Part shown: positions 34,785-46,399 of the stretch, piece after piece
Layout: every line of letters starts with the position of its first letter
Numbering within the stretch: the stretch's first letter is position 1
Source: Lepeophtheirus salmonis
Taxonomy: Eukaryota > Arthropoda > Copepoda > Siphonostomatoida > Caligidae
Assembly: GCF_016086655.4 (NCBI RefSeq)
Contig: NC_092584.1
Coordinates: forward strand, 12,761,907-12,825,906
Direction: 5' to 3'
Length of the DNA: 64,000 nt
Position numbers and translations under genes: made by a program
The notes under the pieces: generated by a model
The model's input: only the letters and a program-made list of their open reading frames with translations
Told to the model about the DNA's origin: nothing
Database searches by the model: none

Positions 34785-36185
34785 TTTCCATTTTAGTAAT
34801 TTTGAATGCAAAGATACAAGGGAAATGATCATATATGTGGATAATATAATGGAAGTCCGTCCGTCCTATAAGCGCTGTTTTGATTCTTCAGGAGATAAAA
34901 ATAAATAATTAAAAACTTAAAAAAAATAGTACTTTTTTCACATCTTATATACATTTTTTATTCATGAAAATGGGTTTTTTATATATATATATAATCAAAT
35001 CTGGATATACAAATTCAGATATAAGAAAAAACGCTCATAGTTAGGGTCGTTAGTGCTAATTTATTCGGTCTAGACCAGTTTTAGAACCAATCCTTCAGAT
35101 GGTCAGTTCTATTTCTGATAAAAAAAAGAAATAAAGTTGAATGAGGCCTTGAAGGACCGAACTTAATCAGTTATAGGACTAAACTGGACTGGGCCGAAAC
35201 TGAACTGGACTGCAGTCTTTAGACCTAAATCAGGACACACAACAACACTAGTTCTGGTTATCATTCATCCCTTTCTTTATTTTTATATTCTTCAATCCAA
35301 GATAGGAGTAAATAAAATAAACAGATTGAACCGTAGGATCGACTAATCGGCCCTGACGACTGTTGAAAGGTAAAAAAATTGGACCAATAAACAAAAAGGC
35401 TGATTATATTAGTCCTAGAAGCAATAAAAAATTAATAGTCTTTCAAATTTAGAATTGGGGTTTTACATACGCAACCGTACATTTTCACCTACTTATTACA
35501 GGAATGTAAATTTAAATAGAAAATCAATTAATGAGATTATAATATATGCAAGAATATTAAATTATCTATAATTTAAATTTTGCCGCGTATAAACAAAAGA
35601 ATTTACAAAAACTCTGTTATTTTTCTCTCATCTATCAAAGATACAAGTTTGTAGTAATTACATACATTAAAAAATCTGTACGTTACACAAGCTTATGATG
35701 ATAATTATATTATTATTCTTTGATTAAATCATCATAAAGAGATTCTTTTTTTCCCCATAGTTTTTTGTAATTGTATATACAACGTGTCCCAGCGAATCAT
35801 GAATGAAACTCTGAAAAGGTTTCACTTACTTATTGAATATTTTACTGATTTTTGTTTTTGTAACATCAACTAGGAGATATATAGAGAAAGAAGCAATTAT
35901 ATTAAACAAATTTACTCATCAGACCAAGGACAACTGAGATAGAGGCCAAAAATATCAAAAGTCAGCGCAGCACTAGAGCACAAAATTTGCGACTAAAATC
36001 AAATTGAGTTATTTATCTTCAATTTGTTTCAAAGTTACGGTCGATTATGCCTTTTTTATGTTGTGTGTAACCTTACCCTTTGATCTTTCAAACTTTAAGG
36101 GACATTTACTGTGCCATATACAATCTATGTAACAATTTGATCAAAATAGATCATTAACTTTGTCGTTATACTGGTGACTAACAAA
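34785..36185. other. Non-coding stretch
   Basis: It contains a TA dinucleotide run near 34980 and the small element at 35051-35250. Otherwise nothing. Confidence 0.4.
35051..35250. mobile_element. Small GGTCTAGACC-family element
   Basis: It starts tagtgctaatttattcggtc and ends aacaacacta (reverse complement tagtgttgtt). Both ends share TAGTG.T, and the interior has repeated gaccgaac/ggactg phrases. No clear target duplication. Confidence 0.4.
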
Positions 36186-36189
36186 CAAA

Positions 36190-36840
36190 CAGGGGCAAAA
36201 ATCCTAACCTCCGTTCAACTTTGTTGGTGGAGTTTAAAAGCTGAAGGATGACCACATGATGCTTGAGAGGAAGCCTGCAAGTGGGGGACTCAACAGGAAA
36301 AGGATAGCGGAGTTCTTAGTTTCCAAAGGGTCCTAAGAGTGTGTACCTGGAAGTCATGGAGACAGTGATACTTCCCTGGTTAAAGGTCAACTACTGCAAG
36401 GGCAATTACGTTTGCATCAAGACTTTGTTACTGGCAACAAGGTCAAAAAAATTCAAAATTGGCTTGACGAAAAGTTGGTATATTTATGTCATTGGTCGCT
36501 GTGTCCTCCGTTCTTACCAAACTATATCCCTCTTGAGTGTGTAATTTGGGGCGTCATTGAGAAGACAACCTGTGACGTTATAATGATATTTAATAATATT
36601 TAAAATGAATACGCATCGACATCCATTTATCATGGTCTATATTAAACTTAATACTTATATATATTTAATCAACGAAACTCTATCTAACCGTATAGAGGAA
36701 CATAAAACCAACAAGAACAAAAAAAAGACTCACAATTCTCATGTGAATACCCTAAAGGCTGCCATGTAAAAAGAGTTGGCTGACATATCAAAGGAATACG
36801 TGACCTGCAAGGCCTAGGATCGATCAAATAAATATCTTGG
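36190..36840 (+). pseudogene. Tc1/maT-like transposase remnant with an insertion
   Basis: Frames give VYLEVMETVILPWLKVNYCK then GNYVC, matching YLEVLKTVVLPWLKANYPEG of this family, then (second frame) KVKKIQNWLDEKL and WSLCPP, then ECVIWGVIEKTT. The WQQDSAPCH motif has become IKTLLLAT in one frame, so the catalytic Asp is gone. About 110 bp of unrelated AT-rich sequence (36606-36718) separates this from the true C terminus, NSHVNTLKAAM and KELADISKEYVTCKA, at 36730-36820. The N-terminal half is reduced to a short stretch at 36190-36330. Confidence 0.65.
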
Positions 36841-37206
36841 GGGGAGGGATTTGCAAATTATTCTGCTGTATGATATTCATATGAGAGGTTCTGTGTTAAG
36901 AAATTAGAGCTGTCTGTAATTGAGTAGGTAGTCATGTATCTCAAGCACCTACTGATTTTTGATTTTTTTAAATCAGACAAGAAATGTTATGTTATGCCAT
37001 ACAAAATTTTTTATCGTACGGGTCACACTCCAACAGAGATGGCCAAGCTGAAGAGCTGATATAGTCAGGGTTATTGACTATAAATATTTGTAATCCAGAC
37101 GGGATTTTGATTATTTTTCATATTTTATGTTCAAATATAGATATTTTTCTAAATTTAGCTAACCGACATCAATAAACTCCTTACAAACATCTTTGAGTGA
37201 CAAGTG

Positions 37207-37240
37207 CAGTGATTTCCAATCTTTTTGGGTTCGACCCTTA
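37207..37240 (+). mobile_element. hAT-type terminal sequence
   Basis: cagtgatttccaatcttttt then gggttcgac matches the general hAT/Charlie terminus CAGTGGTTCCCAACCTTTTT. The partner end was not found. Confidence 0.4.
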
Positions 37241-37587
37241 ATATATGTGGCTAGACAGTGTGCGAGCCCTACATCTCTCTTTGAGAGATGATTATTAAAT
37301 TTGTAGTGCATTTTATGCAAATAGATTAATTAATGGCAATATCACCCAGAGCCAAATAGTATCAGTTATTTGACAATATAGATCACAAATTAATATAACG
37401 AAGAAATAATTGAGTATATTGTAAACATAAATTGAATATTAAATTTTGTAAATCAGTGTAATCAGCAATATATTTACTACTAGGAATAATTTTTTACGAT
37501 CAATTCTTTTTAAGTGGCAAAGAAAGTCAAAATTGAGACTGACAAATAAATAATATTACAGGGTGTGGATTTTCAAATAGGTGTATA

Positions 37588-37604
37588 AGCAAGCAAGCAA
37601 GCAA
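37588..37604. repeat. (AGCA/GCAA)n microsatellite
   Basis: About four perfect copies of a 4-base unit (agcaagcaagcaagcaa). Confidence 0.8.
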
Positions 37605-39259
37605 ATCAAGGTCTTAATTTGACACTGTGCATTGAACAAAGCAAGTATATTCTAGTTTTTATTTTGGACATATAACGTTAAGCCGGGATAGGTGTTTATT
37701 TTGGATATAAGTTAACATATGTATAAGTCTACTCATATAAATAAATTAAGGCAAATGGTATAAATAAATCTAAGCTGATTTTTACAAAAATTGCATCGGA
37801 ATCGGCATTCATACTGTTGTTTATTTTGTAATTGTCCATCCCTATTAATAATCCTTTGTTATTGAAAAAAAAAATGTGGGAAAGAGGAAACAAATAACAA
37901 AGGTTTTTTTTTGCCAAATAATAATGATTTAATATATAGTTTTCCTGGGCAATCAAAGATGTGCTTACATGAAGATTGGACTCGACAATTCCTATTATTT
38001 TATCCACATTTTAACAGTTGGTAGTTATGCATCTTTGACATCAAAATTACTAATATAACTCGTGATTGGCGAATAGAATATCAATACCATCAACTCTATT
38101 GACATGTTTACCCACCTGCCCTACGTTTTCGCCTTGTTGCGAGAAAGACTATAAAGTATGGCATACTTTCTCATTGCTGTTGTCCTTTTTTGACGACTTC
38201 TTAAACAATATTAAGTCAAACAATCTCAAAAATGTTCTTATTTTTTTTTTCTTTCTCAGTAGGAAATCTTATCCATCCAACTCAATTTATTATAAGCTAA
38301 TGAGACATGTTCAACGCAAGATAAATATTGCTAAAGCCATTCATTTGAAAAATAATGGTTCCTTTTTATTATTCTTAAAAATATAGATATTTTAGCAACA
38401 TAAGAGTTGATTTACCAGTAATAGTTTTTGAATATGATACCATAAGCATCAGTGAACAAATTGAATACTTCTTTTTTATTTAAATACGTTTTCTTTCATA
38501 GTCTTTATAAAGAAAATAATATTTATTTATGTAAAGTTAGAAAAATTATAAGATATAAAATAATAAGTTATTATCGAATAACACTCGGTCTTTACATACA
38601 GATTAAAACATCTCACACTCTCCTTTGATCTTTTTTTTCTTTTCATTAAGGACAATTTCTTGGAATACAAAAGTGACAGCCAGGTGAACAAGATGCAGAA
38701 TACAGGGATTTCATGTCTAGAAGAAAAATAACATCTGGCCTTTCGTAGAGCAGGATTTTCATTAAGGAATGTCTAGAAACTCTATCTTTTCCACCTCTTG
38801 CAAAATGATTTTATTCACTCCCATATTCATTTTCTGATCTCTAGAAATTGGCAGTTAATCTATTCTTGATTGATAATTAAAAGTTATTTAGGTCTAAAAT
38901 ATAGAAATAAAATCTAACTCTTTGGAATTTTATTTGGACATTTCTACAGGGAAAGACCCGAATTTGTATACAAATTTCTCATCGGAGTACTATCTCTACT
39001 CTCCAGAATAATGACTAAAATATATCAAAAAGTTTTCATTGATCTGCCGCGACATCCGAATGTTGAGTGGTGATCCAATATTTCATCAAGTCCGCGTTAC
39101 ACTTTGCTTATGCTTGGAACGAATTTTATAAATAATCCACTGAAGACATTTTCTCCATCAATAAGCAGCAATTTAAAGGATTTTATGGAAAGGACCACCT
39201 TTTTTTTTCTTCATTGTCCTTGAGCATTGACGTGAAGAGACAAAATTGCAATAGGAAGT

Positions 39260-39640
39260 TTTATTTAAAACTATTGTAGAACCCAGAAAATTGGAATTGG
39301 AAAAGGCTAACTATACTGAAAACAACTGTTTGTGGACGCGAGACGGTTTTCCCAGCCATACAGCTTTAAAGACGCAGAACTTCTGCAAGGAGCACTTTGC
39401 TTACTTCTGGGACAAGACCTTCTGGCCCTCTTCCCCTCTTGATCTCAATCCCCTCGACTTCACTGTCTATATATTCTCAAAGAACAAAGTTCGGAATACA
39501 TCATACAGATATGTGTAGGGGCTCAAGGCCAGCATCAAGAAGCAATTGGCCAACATTCCCGCTGATTATATTGTGGCAACCTTCCTCAAGTTCCAACCTC
39601 GTGTAAAGGCTGGAGGCGGGCAGTTTGAATGTTTATTCGA
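39260..39640 (+). pseudogene. Tc1-like transposase C-terminal half
   Basis: The frame reads WTRDGFPSHTALKTQNFCKE then HFAYFWDKTFWPSSPLDLNP then LDFTVY, after which KASIKKQLANIPADYIVATF and QPRVKAGGGQFE end the protein. It corresponds to the second catalytic Asp (QDGAPSHTA), the PPSSPDLNPLDF block with the third Asp, and the conserved C terminus. One stop lies near 39517. The N-terminal half is absent. Confidence 0.75.
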
Positions 39641-39963
39641 AAGATTGACTGCTAAAAGCTTCAATAACCTTTTTCATTATACTTTTCTAATGGGAACTAA
39701 AAACAAGAATTAACCATTTTTGTTTTCATCCATGTCTCTCATTGCATAAAAGTCGGAGTAACAACAAAAAAAGGCAAAGTGTTTTCATGGCATAAGAGAT
39801 GAAATTTTTGTGGAGGATTTACAGGGAAGTTCAAGAGGAGAAAAATTAAAAGAAAACTTTGTAAGATTATAATTTTTGTTAGTCGAAAAAATTTATTTCT
39901 ATCATTTTTTAAATTAATCTTTATATAATAACTAAAAAAAGTTTGTATTGGTAAATATGTATA

Positions 39964-40819
39964 CAGGGTAAGGCAGCAAAACGTGGACTGTTAATTAATG
40001 TTAATTTTCTTATTAGAATGAAAAGGTTAAGTGATTATTTTTTGATATTCTGTTTCCACCGTCCTTTTTACATAAACAAACTATTTTAATCATTTAGTCA
40101 TTTCATCATCATAGGCCACAACTCCAAAGCACATTCTTTGGGCCAGATATTGTGTCCTGAAGGTGTCCTGCACTTCCTCAGATGCTGCTGCTATAAATCT
40201 GCTGTTTCTACAGTTCAAACCCTGGTTGACATAAAAATCTTTTTGCCTGAGAAGATTTTTGCTGTCTACTGATATCTCTTTAAGTAATTAAGAACTTTTT
40301 TTTGCATCTTTCCAGCCTTAAGGCCTTCATCCTGTAGGTCTGGAGAAAGTCTTGTAGTCCTAACAAGGCTCTTAAGGCTGAGAGCATCATAAAATACCTT
40401 CACGATGGTGATCTCGTACACGTTGAACTCATCAGCCATGAGGCGCATTGATGCTACTGGATCTTCCTTTATCTTGGCCTCCAGGGACTTGAGAAATGTT
40501 TTATCTTGCTGCAAATAATTTATTTCACTTCCTACCTTCTTTTTTACTCATATTCTATTCTCCTTGGGCACCCTGGTGTTCCGGACTGTCCTCACAGTCA
40601 CACCAACCATGTCTCAAACTCTTTTTGGATCAATATCCGTGTCGATAAGATCTGAAAACTTTTGCCTTTTTCATTCATGTTTACTTATTTTTTGTCGGAT
40701 TTTTATCCAATTAAAACAATACGCAAGGAAAAAAAACACATCTATTGGAACATTGCTTGAGATTTCACCTGAAGCCTTAATTAGCACAAAAAAAAAAAAT
40801 TTTCCAGAAAATTTCCCTG
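39964..40819 (-). mobile_element. Tc1-like element with internal deletion
   Basis: TA (39962) precedes cagggtaaggcagc and TA (40820) follows the end whose reverse complement starts cagggaaat. On the minus strand: IDPKRV.DMVGVTVRTVRNT (40610), then FLKSLEAKIKEDPVASMRLM then ADEFNV (40500-40430), LSPDLQDEGLKAGKMQKKVL, then VDSKNLLRQKDFYVNQGLNC, RNSRFIAAASEEVQ and YLAQRMCFGVVA (40265-40110). That is two helix-turn-helix domains and the start of the catalytic core. The FSDEK motif has become VDSKN. Downstream catalytic parts are deleted. A related end lies at 10648. Confidence 0.7.
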
Positions 40820-40821
40820 TA

Positions 40822-41582
40822 GCACTTTGTATATTTTTTTAAAATTTATTAGATTTACTTTTTTATTAAATCCTGAGGTATATTCATTGTGTATATTTAA
40901 TATATATATATATGAATATCGTTTGTACAAATGTGATTTATTGTATTGTACAAAGAACGAAATATTTTTTGAATAAAATTAAAGTATTAACAGTCTAAAA
41001 ATATCATATACGCTCCTGTATAACAATATACATATCCATATCCCTTCTAAATAGAAGCAAATTTATTTATATGAATTTTAATTCAAGTAGAAAATATTAA
41101 AAAATTATATAGCGTCGAGAAAATAAGAATGTGAGGCCTTGCCGATTTTGTACATTTGCTCGCTGAAGAAGAGAAGAAAAACATTCTATAATTTTAATGT
41201 TAGGTTTATTTTAAAATAATATTTACTCTGCATTAGTGACTCTTTTTTTTCCGAACGCAGTTAGTGTGCTGGGTAGTATATAAACCCCCAAAGTAAAACT
41301 TATTTAAATACATAATAAACATAGCTTAATGATAAACATAATTACGTCATTTAAATCCTTTATCACTTATTATCAATTAAAATCCTGAAAATACTTGTAT
41401 AAATATAATACAGCAAAAAAATTATCATTATATGTAAATAATTTTAAGAGTTTCAATAAGTAATCATTTGTAAGAACATAAAACTGTTATATTTGTTAAA
41501 AAATTAAAATAAGTGTTTTTGATGAGGTTGCGTGCCTAATATAAAATAATAGCTAAAATACTATAGTTTTGTAGCTATAATA
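40822..41582. other. Non-coding stretch
   Basis: AT-rich, with a TA run near 40903. No gene seen. Confidence 0.45.
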
Positions 41583-41935
41583 CCCACTGGTCCTCTAAAA
41601 AATCTAAACCCTTTGAAATTTAAATATCATTTATTAATTAACAATATAATTTCAGTAGAATTATTAGTATAAATAGCTATGTGTCTGGGGGCTCTTAATA
41701 ATTAATGTAGCCGCCATTAGCGGTAATGATGGCTTCCAAGTGGCCCCGAAAGGCCTGCCACCCACTGTAGATGTTGTTCTGTGTTATGGCGTACTAGTGA
41801 TGGCTGACAGTGGCTTTGGGGGCCTTTGTGTTTGAATGATAGACACTGCAGGCCTTCCTTTCGACATGCACCAAAAAGGTGTCGTCGAGGGGGTCGGGAT
41901 CAGGTATTATGCCATAGTTCTGATAATTGAAAAAA
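41583..41935 (-). pseudogene. maT-like transposase C-terminal fragment, copy D
   Basis: On the minus strand: PDPDPLDDTFLVHVERKACS then VYHSNTKAPKATVSHHYA then QAFRGHLEAIITANGGYIN. The first block is SPDLNPLDY with the third catalytic Asp. The left edge tacccactggtcctctaaaa then aatctaaacc matches the end of copy A, with TA at 41581, so one true terminus is present. Coding sense stops near 41935. Confidence 0.7.
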
Positions 41936-42980
41936 ACGAAGAACTAATGGGATCGAAAAGAAAAACTAATCTACAATTTTTTTGGAAAAGTGGTAAAAAT
42001 AAATTTACTAAACCTCGCTTAAAAATGGCTGAATATACGAAATAATCCTAAAATAGATGTAATTAAGATTTCTACAAAATCAAATGTAATGTTTTTTGAC
42101 CTTACCCACAAAAAGTAAAGTCAATAAAATGTAGATTCAAAAGGAACATGAAAACATTTTGATATATCTCGGGGGGTATAATATCCCAGTTCACTTATGG
42201 AGTGTCAGAAAATCCAGAAAGTCACGTTGGGCAATTAACAAAGTCACAGTTAGACGTATGTATAAAATAAACAAATTTATATATGTAATTATACAACATT
42301 GTTGATCATTTTTGAGAATAATCCCTTTGAATTAATGAAATCTAGAAACGTACTTGGTTTTTCTTTGAATGCTTTTGTGTCCAATTCTTACGCAGTCTTA
42401 AAATTTAGGACTGGATCAGACGTGGAATTTTGGAGGGTGATATATTCCAACCAAACTTTTCTACGTGTACTAAAATTATTATGTTTCTCTTAATATTTTT
42501 CTCTTTAATTTGTACAGAGTTGAAATATAATTATTTCCCAGTTACACAGAGATCTTGAAAAAAGCATAAAATAAATAATATGATTCTATAATATATATTT
42601 ATACCGACCTTTGTTCTTCCTGTCAAAAGTATTTACCTTCCCTTCAGACTGTACCTACTTACTTAAAAATATTTTTACAACAAAATAAATAGAGATAAAA
42701 AAGGCAAATTAGGAAAAAAACCTTTTAACCTTTCATTGCCTTACCGAAATGTTAATTATTTAAAACAATAATGATACGAGGTTCCGTGTAAAGGGTTACA
42801 AGAATGATTTCCTTGTTGTTATTTCGTCTCTCTTTTTTTAAAAGCAAACGCACCCTTCAAATTACTCACACACATGTTGAAAAATATATATACTCTGAAA
42901 AACGTTTTCTATATTCATACAACTTTTTTGTGCTCCTGCCTTGTGTCAGAAACATTATTTAAACTGACATAGTACATTAT
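41936..42980. other. Non-coding stretch
   Basis: No gene or element recognised. The 64-codon ORF at 42299 has no motif. Confidence 0.4.
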
Positions 42981-42981
42981 G

Positions 42982-43275
42982 TTAGGTCGGGGAAAAAATA
43001 GTTCGTATTTCCCGCCCTTTTTAAAAACTAAATATAGCCTGCTTATTATTGCCCACATTGGATCATACGATAGGGTGTTTTAAGTATATGACTGTATACT
43101 ACAAACACTTTTTCAAAGTATTGGGCTTGAACGTTTCAGTCGCAAATTATGGTGCGTAGAGTATGGTGGTCTTAAAGGAAGACATTATTCTATTTTAAAT
43201 TTTTACAGGCTGAAAGGAGAAAATGCATCAAAGAAAATTTACGATGTATACGGGAATGATACTCTTTCGATTCGT
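42982..43275 (+). mobile_element. Mariner 5' end with transposase start
   Basis: ttaggtcggggaaaaaatag then ttcgtattt is a mariner-style terminus. About 180 bp on, the frame HYSILNFYRLKGENASKKIY then DVYGNDTLSIRVAQQ matches the mariner N-terminal helix-turn-helix (GKNA...ICDVYGEDTLS.R). It ends at a stop and then joins sequence of a different transposase family. Confidence 0.65.
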
Positions 43276-43715
43276 GTAGCACAGCAATAACTCGTACATT
43301 TTTTTTTCTTGCTCAATCAAGGTATGATGGAAACCCGAATTTTGTTCTTCTCGGACGAGACGATATTGACAGTGGGTCCCGTGTACAAAATGCATAAGGA
43401 TAAGGTCGTATGTTTTTGGAAATGTCAGATGCAACCTTCGTGACGTACCTATTACCAAACATCTGGCCTCAGTAACTATGAAACCAATTTGTTTAACCGT
43501 TGGATACAAATTGACCAGCAAGGACTACTTGATGATTTTGCAAATAAAAATTGGTTCCCTAGGTTCGCAATCAAAGAAAGCCAATTATTGCTTGCAAAAG
43601 GACGGCAATCCTTGCACATACGGCAAAATCGTGCAGGATTGGATGACCAAAAAAATGAAGTTTCTGGTCGAAGGATGTCTGGCCACCGTAGAGCCCTGCC
43701 CCGAATCCTTTTGAT
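43276..43715 (+). pseudogene. maT-like transposase catalytic fragment fused to mariner 5' end
   Basis: METRILFFSDETILTVGPVY matches RILFFSDEKTFTVDPVY, with the first catalytic Asp kept. A frame change leads to ASVTMKPICLTVGYKLTSKD, then QKDGNPCTYGKIVQDWMTKK, which is the second Asp motif (QQDGAPAHTAKIV), and then a degraded PPQSPDLNP region (TVEPCPESF). The preceding 300 bp belong to mariner, so two elements meet here at a sharp boundary near 43280. Confidence 0.7.
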
Positions 43716-45054
43716 TACAACATTCCAATTTTCATTATCTCTTGCATAATAGGTTCTAAATTAAAACTCAAAAATTGAATAACTTTCGGAATTTATGAAT
43801 AATTGTAAAAATCAAATATCCATTCTCCTGTTGCGAAAATTTAAATTACTGTTGTAATAGTATATTACTGGGGAATGTTGTTTCTAGATCCGTAAGGGCA
43901 ACCTTCCCGTTTTTTACAGTAAAAAGATAATTGTATATAAGTGATTTTAAAGGAGTTTCCCACGAAAGAATCCGTGGAATAACTGTGGAGAGGAAGTAAG
44001 TGTGTTTTTAACTCATATATGTACATAGTTACAGACGAATTGAGTACTAAATATGGGAGCTAAACTAGACTATCATTGAGGAATGAAAGGGATTCGCCTT
44101 ATTTGATAAAAATATTGTATGAGGTGCACAAACTATAATTGAATGCCGGAATATTTTACATGCTATTCATTGTTGCTTCTTATAGATGACTCCTCATACG
44201 ATTGGAAGCTCTTTGAAGAGTCAATTACGTAGTTGTTCGTGTATCACATATCATTTGATGAGAGAGGAGCAAAGGTCAAAATGTTTTGATCTCACTAATT
44301 TATTCACAAAGGATAATTTCAACTCTAAATTTTCAAGTAGATTGCGATTAACGTATCATATGGAATATCAGCTGCCTATTATGTGATGGCTTTGAAAATA
44401 GAATATTGCTCCAGAATTAAGAATCTTCTGAATTTCATTAAAGACAGGAGGAAAATAACTTTAATACTGTGTATCTTCCAAGTACAAAGGCAGGAGTTAC
44501 TCCGATTTCGATTATACTCCAAGTCCAAAAATGACTTTATAACTATACAACAAATTATTAAGCTTACTCTTTGTCTTTTACTCGCTATTGATTATTTTAT
44601 ACTTCTTGTTATAAACGAATAAAAATGATCATAGATGAAAATAGTATAGTCCACCGGTATGTTAAAAATGAAGAAAGCAAGAAATATTGTATTACTCTGA
44701 CAATTCCAAGAATATTTTGGAGGGAAACAGCTTAGTTATTATGATGAAGGTTGTTCTCTGTTCAAGTTCAGTGGTTCTATTGGTTCCCATCTGGGTTCTT
44801 TCATGTCAGCGGTCTCAGTTCCAGTCTTCATTCTTGATTCTTTTTTTATAAAGGCTCAGTTTGGTAACAGGCACTTAAAACAAGAACAGTGAAATGCCTC
44901 AAGTTCCAGCAGGGCCCCAAAACATAACTTACTTAAGACAATGGTTTCCCAATTAAGGACTCTGTGGTAAGGCTTAGGGGGGCATCCTTAAATTCTCAAT
45001 CTTTCTGGGCCCCTTTCTCCTAAGTACAACGAAACTATAATTTGGGAATAATAG
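43716..45054. other. Non-coding stretch
   Basis: No gene recognised. ORFs at 44186 and 44383 lack motifs. The stretch 44740-45010 is less AT-rich and contains caatggtttcccaattaa, a weak hAT-like phrase. Confidence 0.35.
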
Positions 45055-45600
45055 GTTCGTAGTGCTTAAGAGAAAATAATTTGGTCAAACAAAAAAGCTC
45101 TGTTTAGATCGGTCCAAATTAAAAATTCAGTACCAAAAAAAAAAAAAATGGTCTAGACCGGTTTTACAGAAAAATTGTTTATCATCTGACATCACATGTA
45201 TCGTCAAGTACGATCACGTCGTACGAAGTTTAAACAGAGATAGCTTGGATCATTTCCCCTTGTCTCTTATATGTATAGTTACAGTATTTGTCCTAGAAAA
45301 TATCGTACAATTTAGATGTTGTTTTCAAAAAGTAAATGAGGGTTGATCTAGAAAAAAAATAAAATTGGTGTTTCAAATTATATGAGATAGAAATATATTG
45401 GTCTCTTATGAGACGGAAAAAAATCGGTCCATAGGGTAAGACTGAAAAAAGATGTCAATAAAGTGAGATAGTGTGACCCAAAAATATCGGTCCAAGGTCT
45501 TAGATTGCTGTCTGGAGCCAAAAATCGGTTTAGAAAAATTGTTTAATACCAAACCGAAAAAAAACCGTTAATTGACCGAGTCTCAATCATAGTATATTCT
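45055..45600 (+). repeat. GGTCTAGACC-family element
   Basis: It contains tggtctagaccggttttaca, then gtttaaacagagatagcttg, and ends aaccgttaattgaccgagtc. The segment 45145-45400 aligns by eye with 52690-52925, including aaattgttta, gtttaaacagagatagct and ggtgtttca. Confidence 0.55.
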
Positions 45601-45847
45601 AATATATTTCACTAGTTTCTTGGGATTAAGTCTTAGATAAATAAGTTTACTCAAAAAAAAAAAAAAAATATGTATATATATTGTATATCTTGCGTATAGT
45701 AACATTTTCCAATAAGTATGTATGAGAATATTTAATAAGCACTTAAATTTTTTTTTAATATTTCATATTTATCGACTATATACACTCATAGTAAAATAAA
45801 TTTGAAATTTTAAGAATTCCAATATTTAATTTGGGAAATATAAATAC

Positions 45848-46390
45848 TAGTGATGGAACTATTCCAAAAAATATCCAATGCGATTTTAGTCAGAATTCCA
45901 TACTCCGATTTTTTAATTTTTTAAATAATAGTCAAAAAATTAAATTAAATTGGTTTTTGGAATTTTTTTGAAAAAATATCTCAAAATTAATTTTTTTGTG
46001 AAAAGATTCATGAATTAAATTTTTAATATTCAGTTTTGTGAAAAAAATTAAAAATATACAATTTGATATTTAATTTTTTTTTGAGATTCTGAATTATTCA
46101 TAAAAGATTGAACTTTTTTGATGAAAATAAAATTTTTGGGAAAAAAATTTAAGAAATTACATTTTTTGGAAAAATTAAGTTTAATCTCAAATATTAAATT
46201 TTCTGGTATTAAGACAAAATTCATTATTTTTAGGCGGGGGGTATTTTTTGATCGTAACTTAAAAAGTTAAATACCAGTAATAAATATTAATAATTAAAAA
46301 TTTTGGAATCGTAAATTAAACATTATTTTTCTAATGCCGATTCCAGAAAAAACACCTGATTCCCGATTTGGATTAATCGTCCCACCATTA
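45848..46390. mobile_element. hAT-type MITE with 8 bp target duplication
   Basis: The left terminus tagtgatggaactattcc and the right terminus, reverse-complemented taatggtgggacgattaatc, are imperfect inverted repeats. Flanks are ATAAATAC and ATAAATTA, 6 of 8 identical. The core is an AT-rich stretch of aaatttaat-type words (45960-46220) with a ggcggggggt run near 46233. No coding sequence. Confidence 0.6.
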
Positions 46391-46399
46391 ATAAATTAT

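Larger units (their letters stand above)
36850..39255. other. Non-coding stretch
   Basis: Apart from the hAT-like end (37207) and a GCAA microsatellite (37588) nothing was assigned. The 106-codon ORF at 38066 has no recognisable domain. tagggatggacaatt on the minus strand near 37840 resembles the terminus of the MITE at 45848. Confidence 0.4.

Noticed and set aside
37581..37610. CRISPR-like repeat
   Set aside because: A simple 4-base microsatellite in a eukaryotic genome; no spacers.
38066..38386. 106-codon ORF
   Set aside because: No domain or homologous pattern seen, and poly-T encoded Phe run; likely chance.
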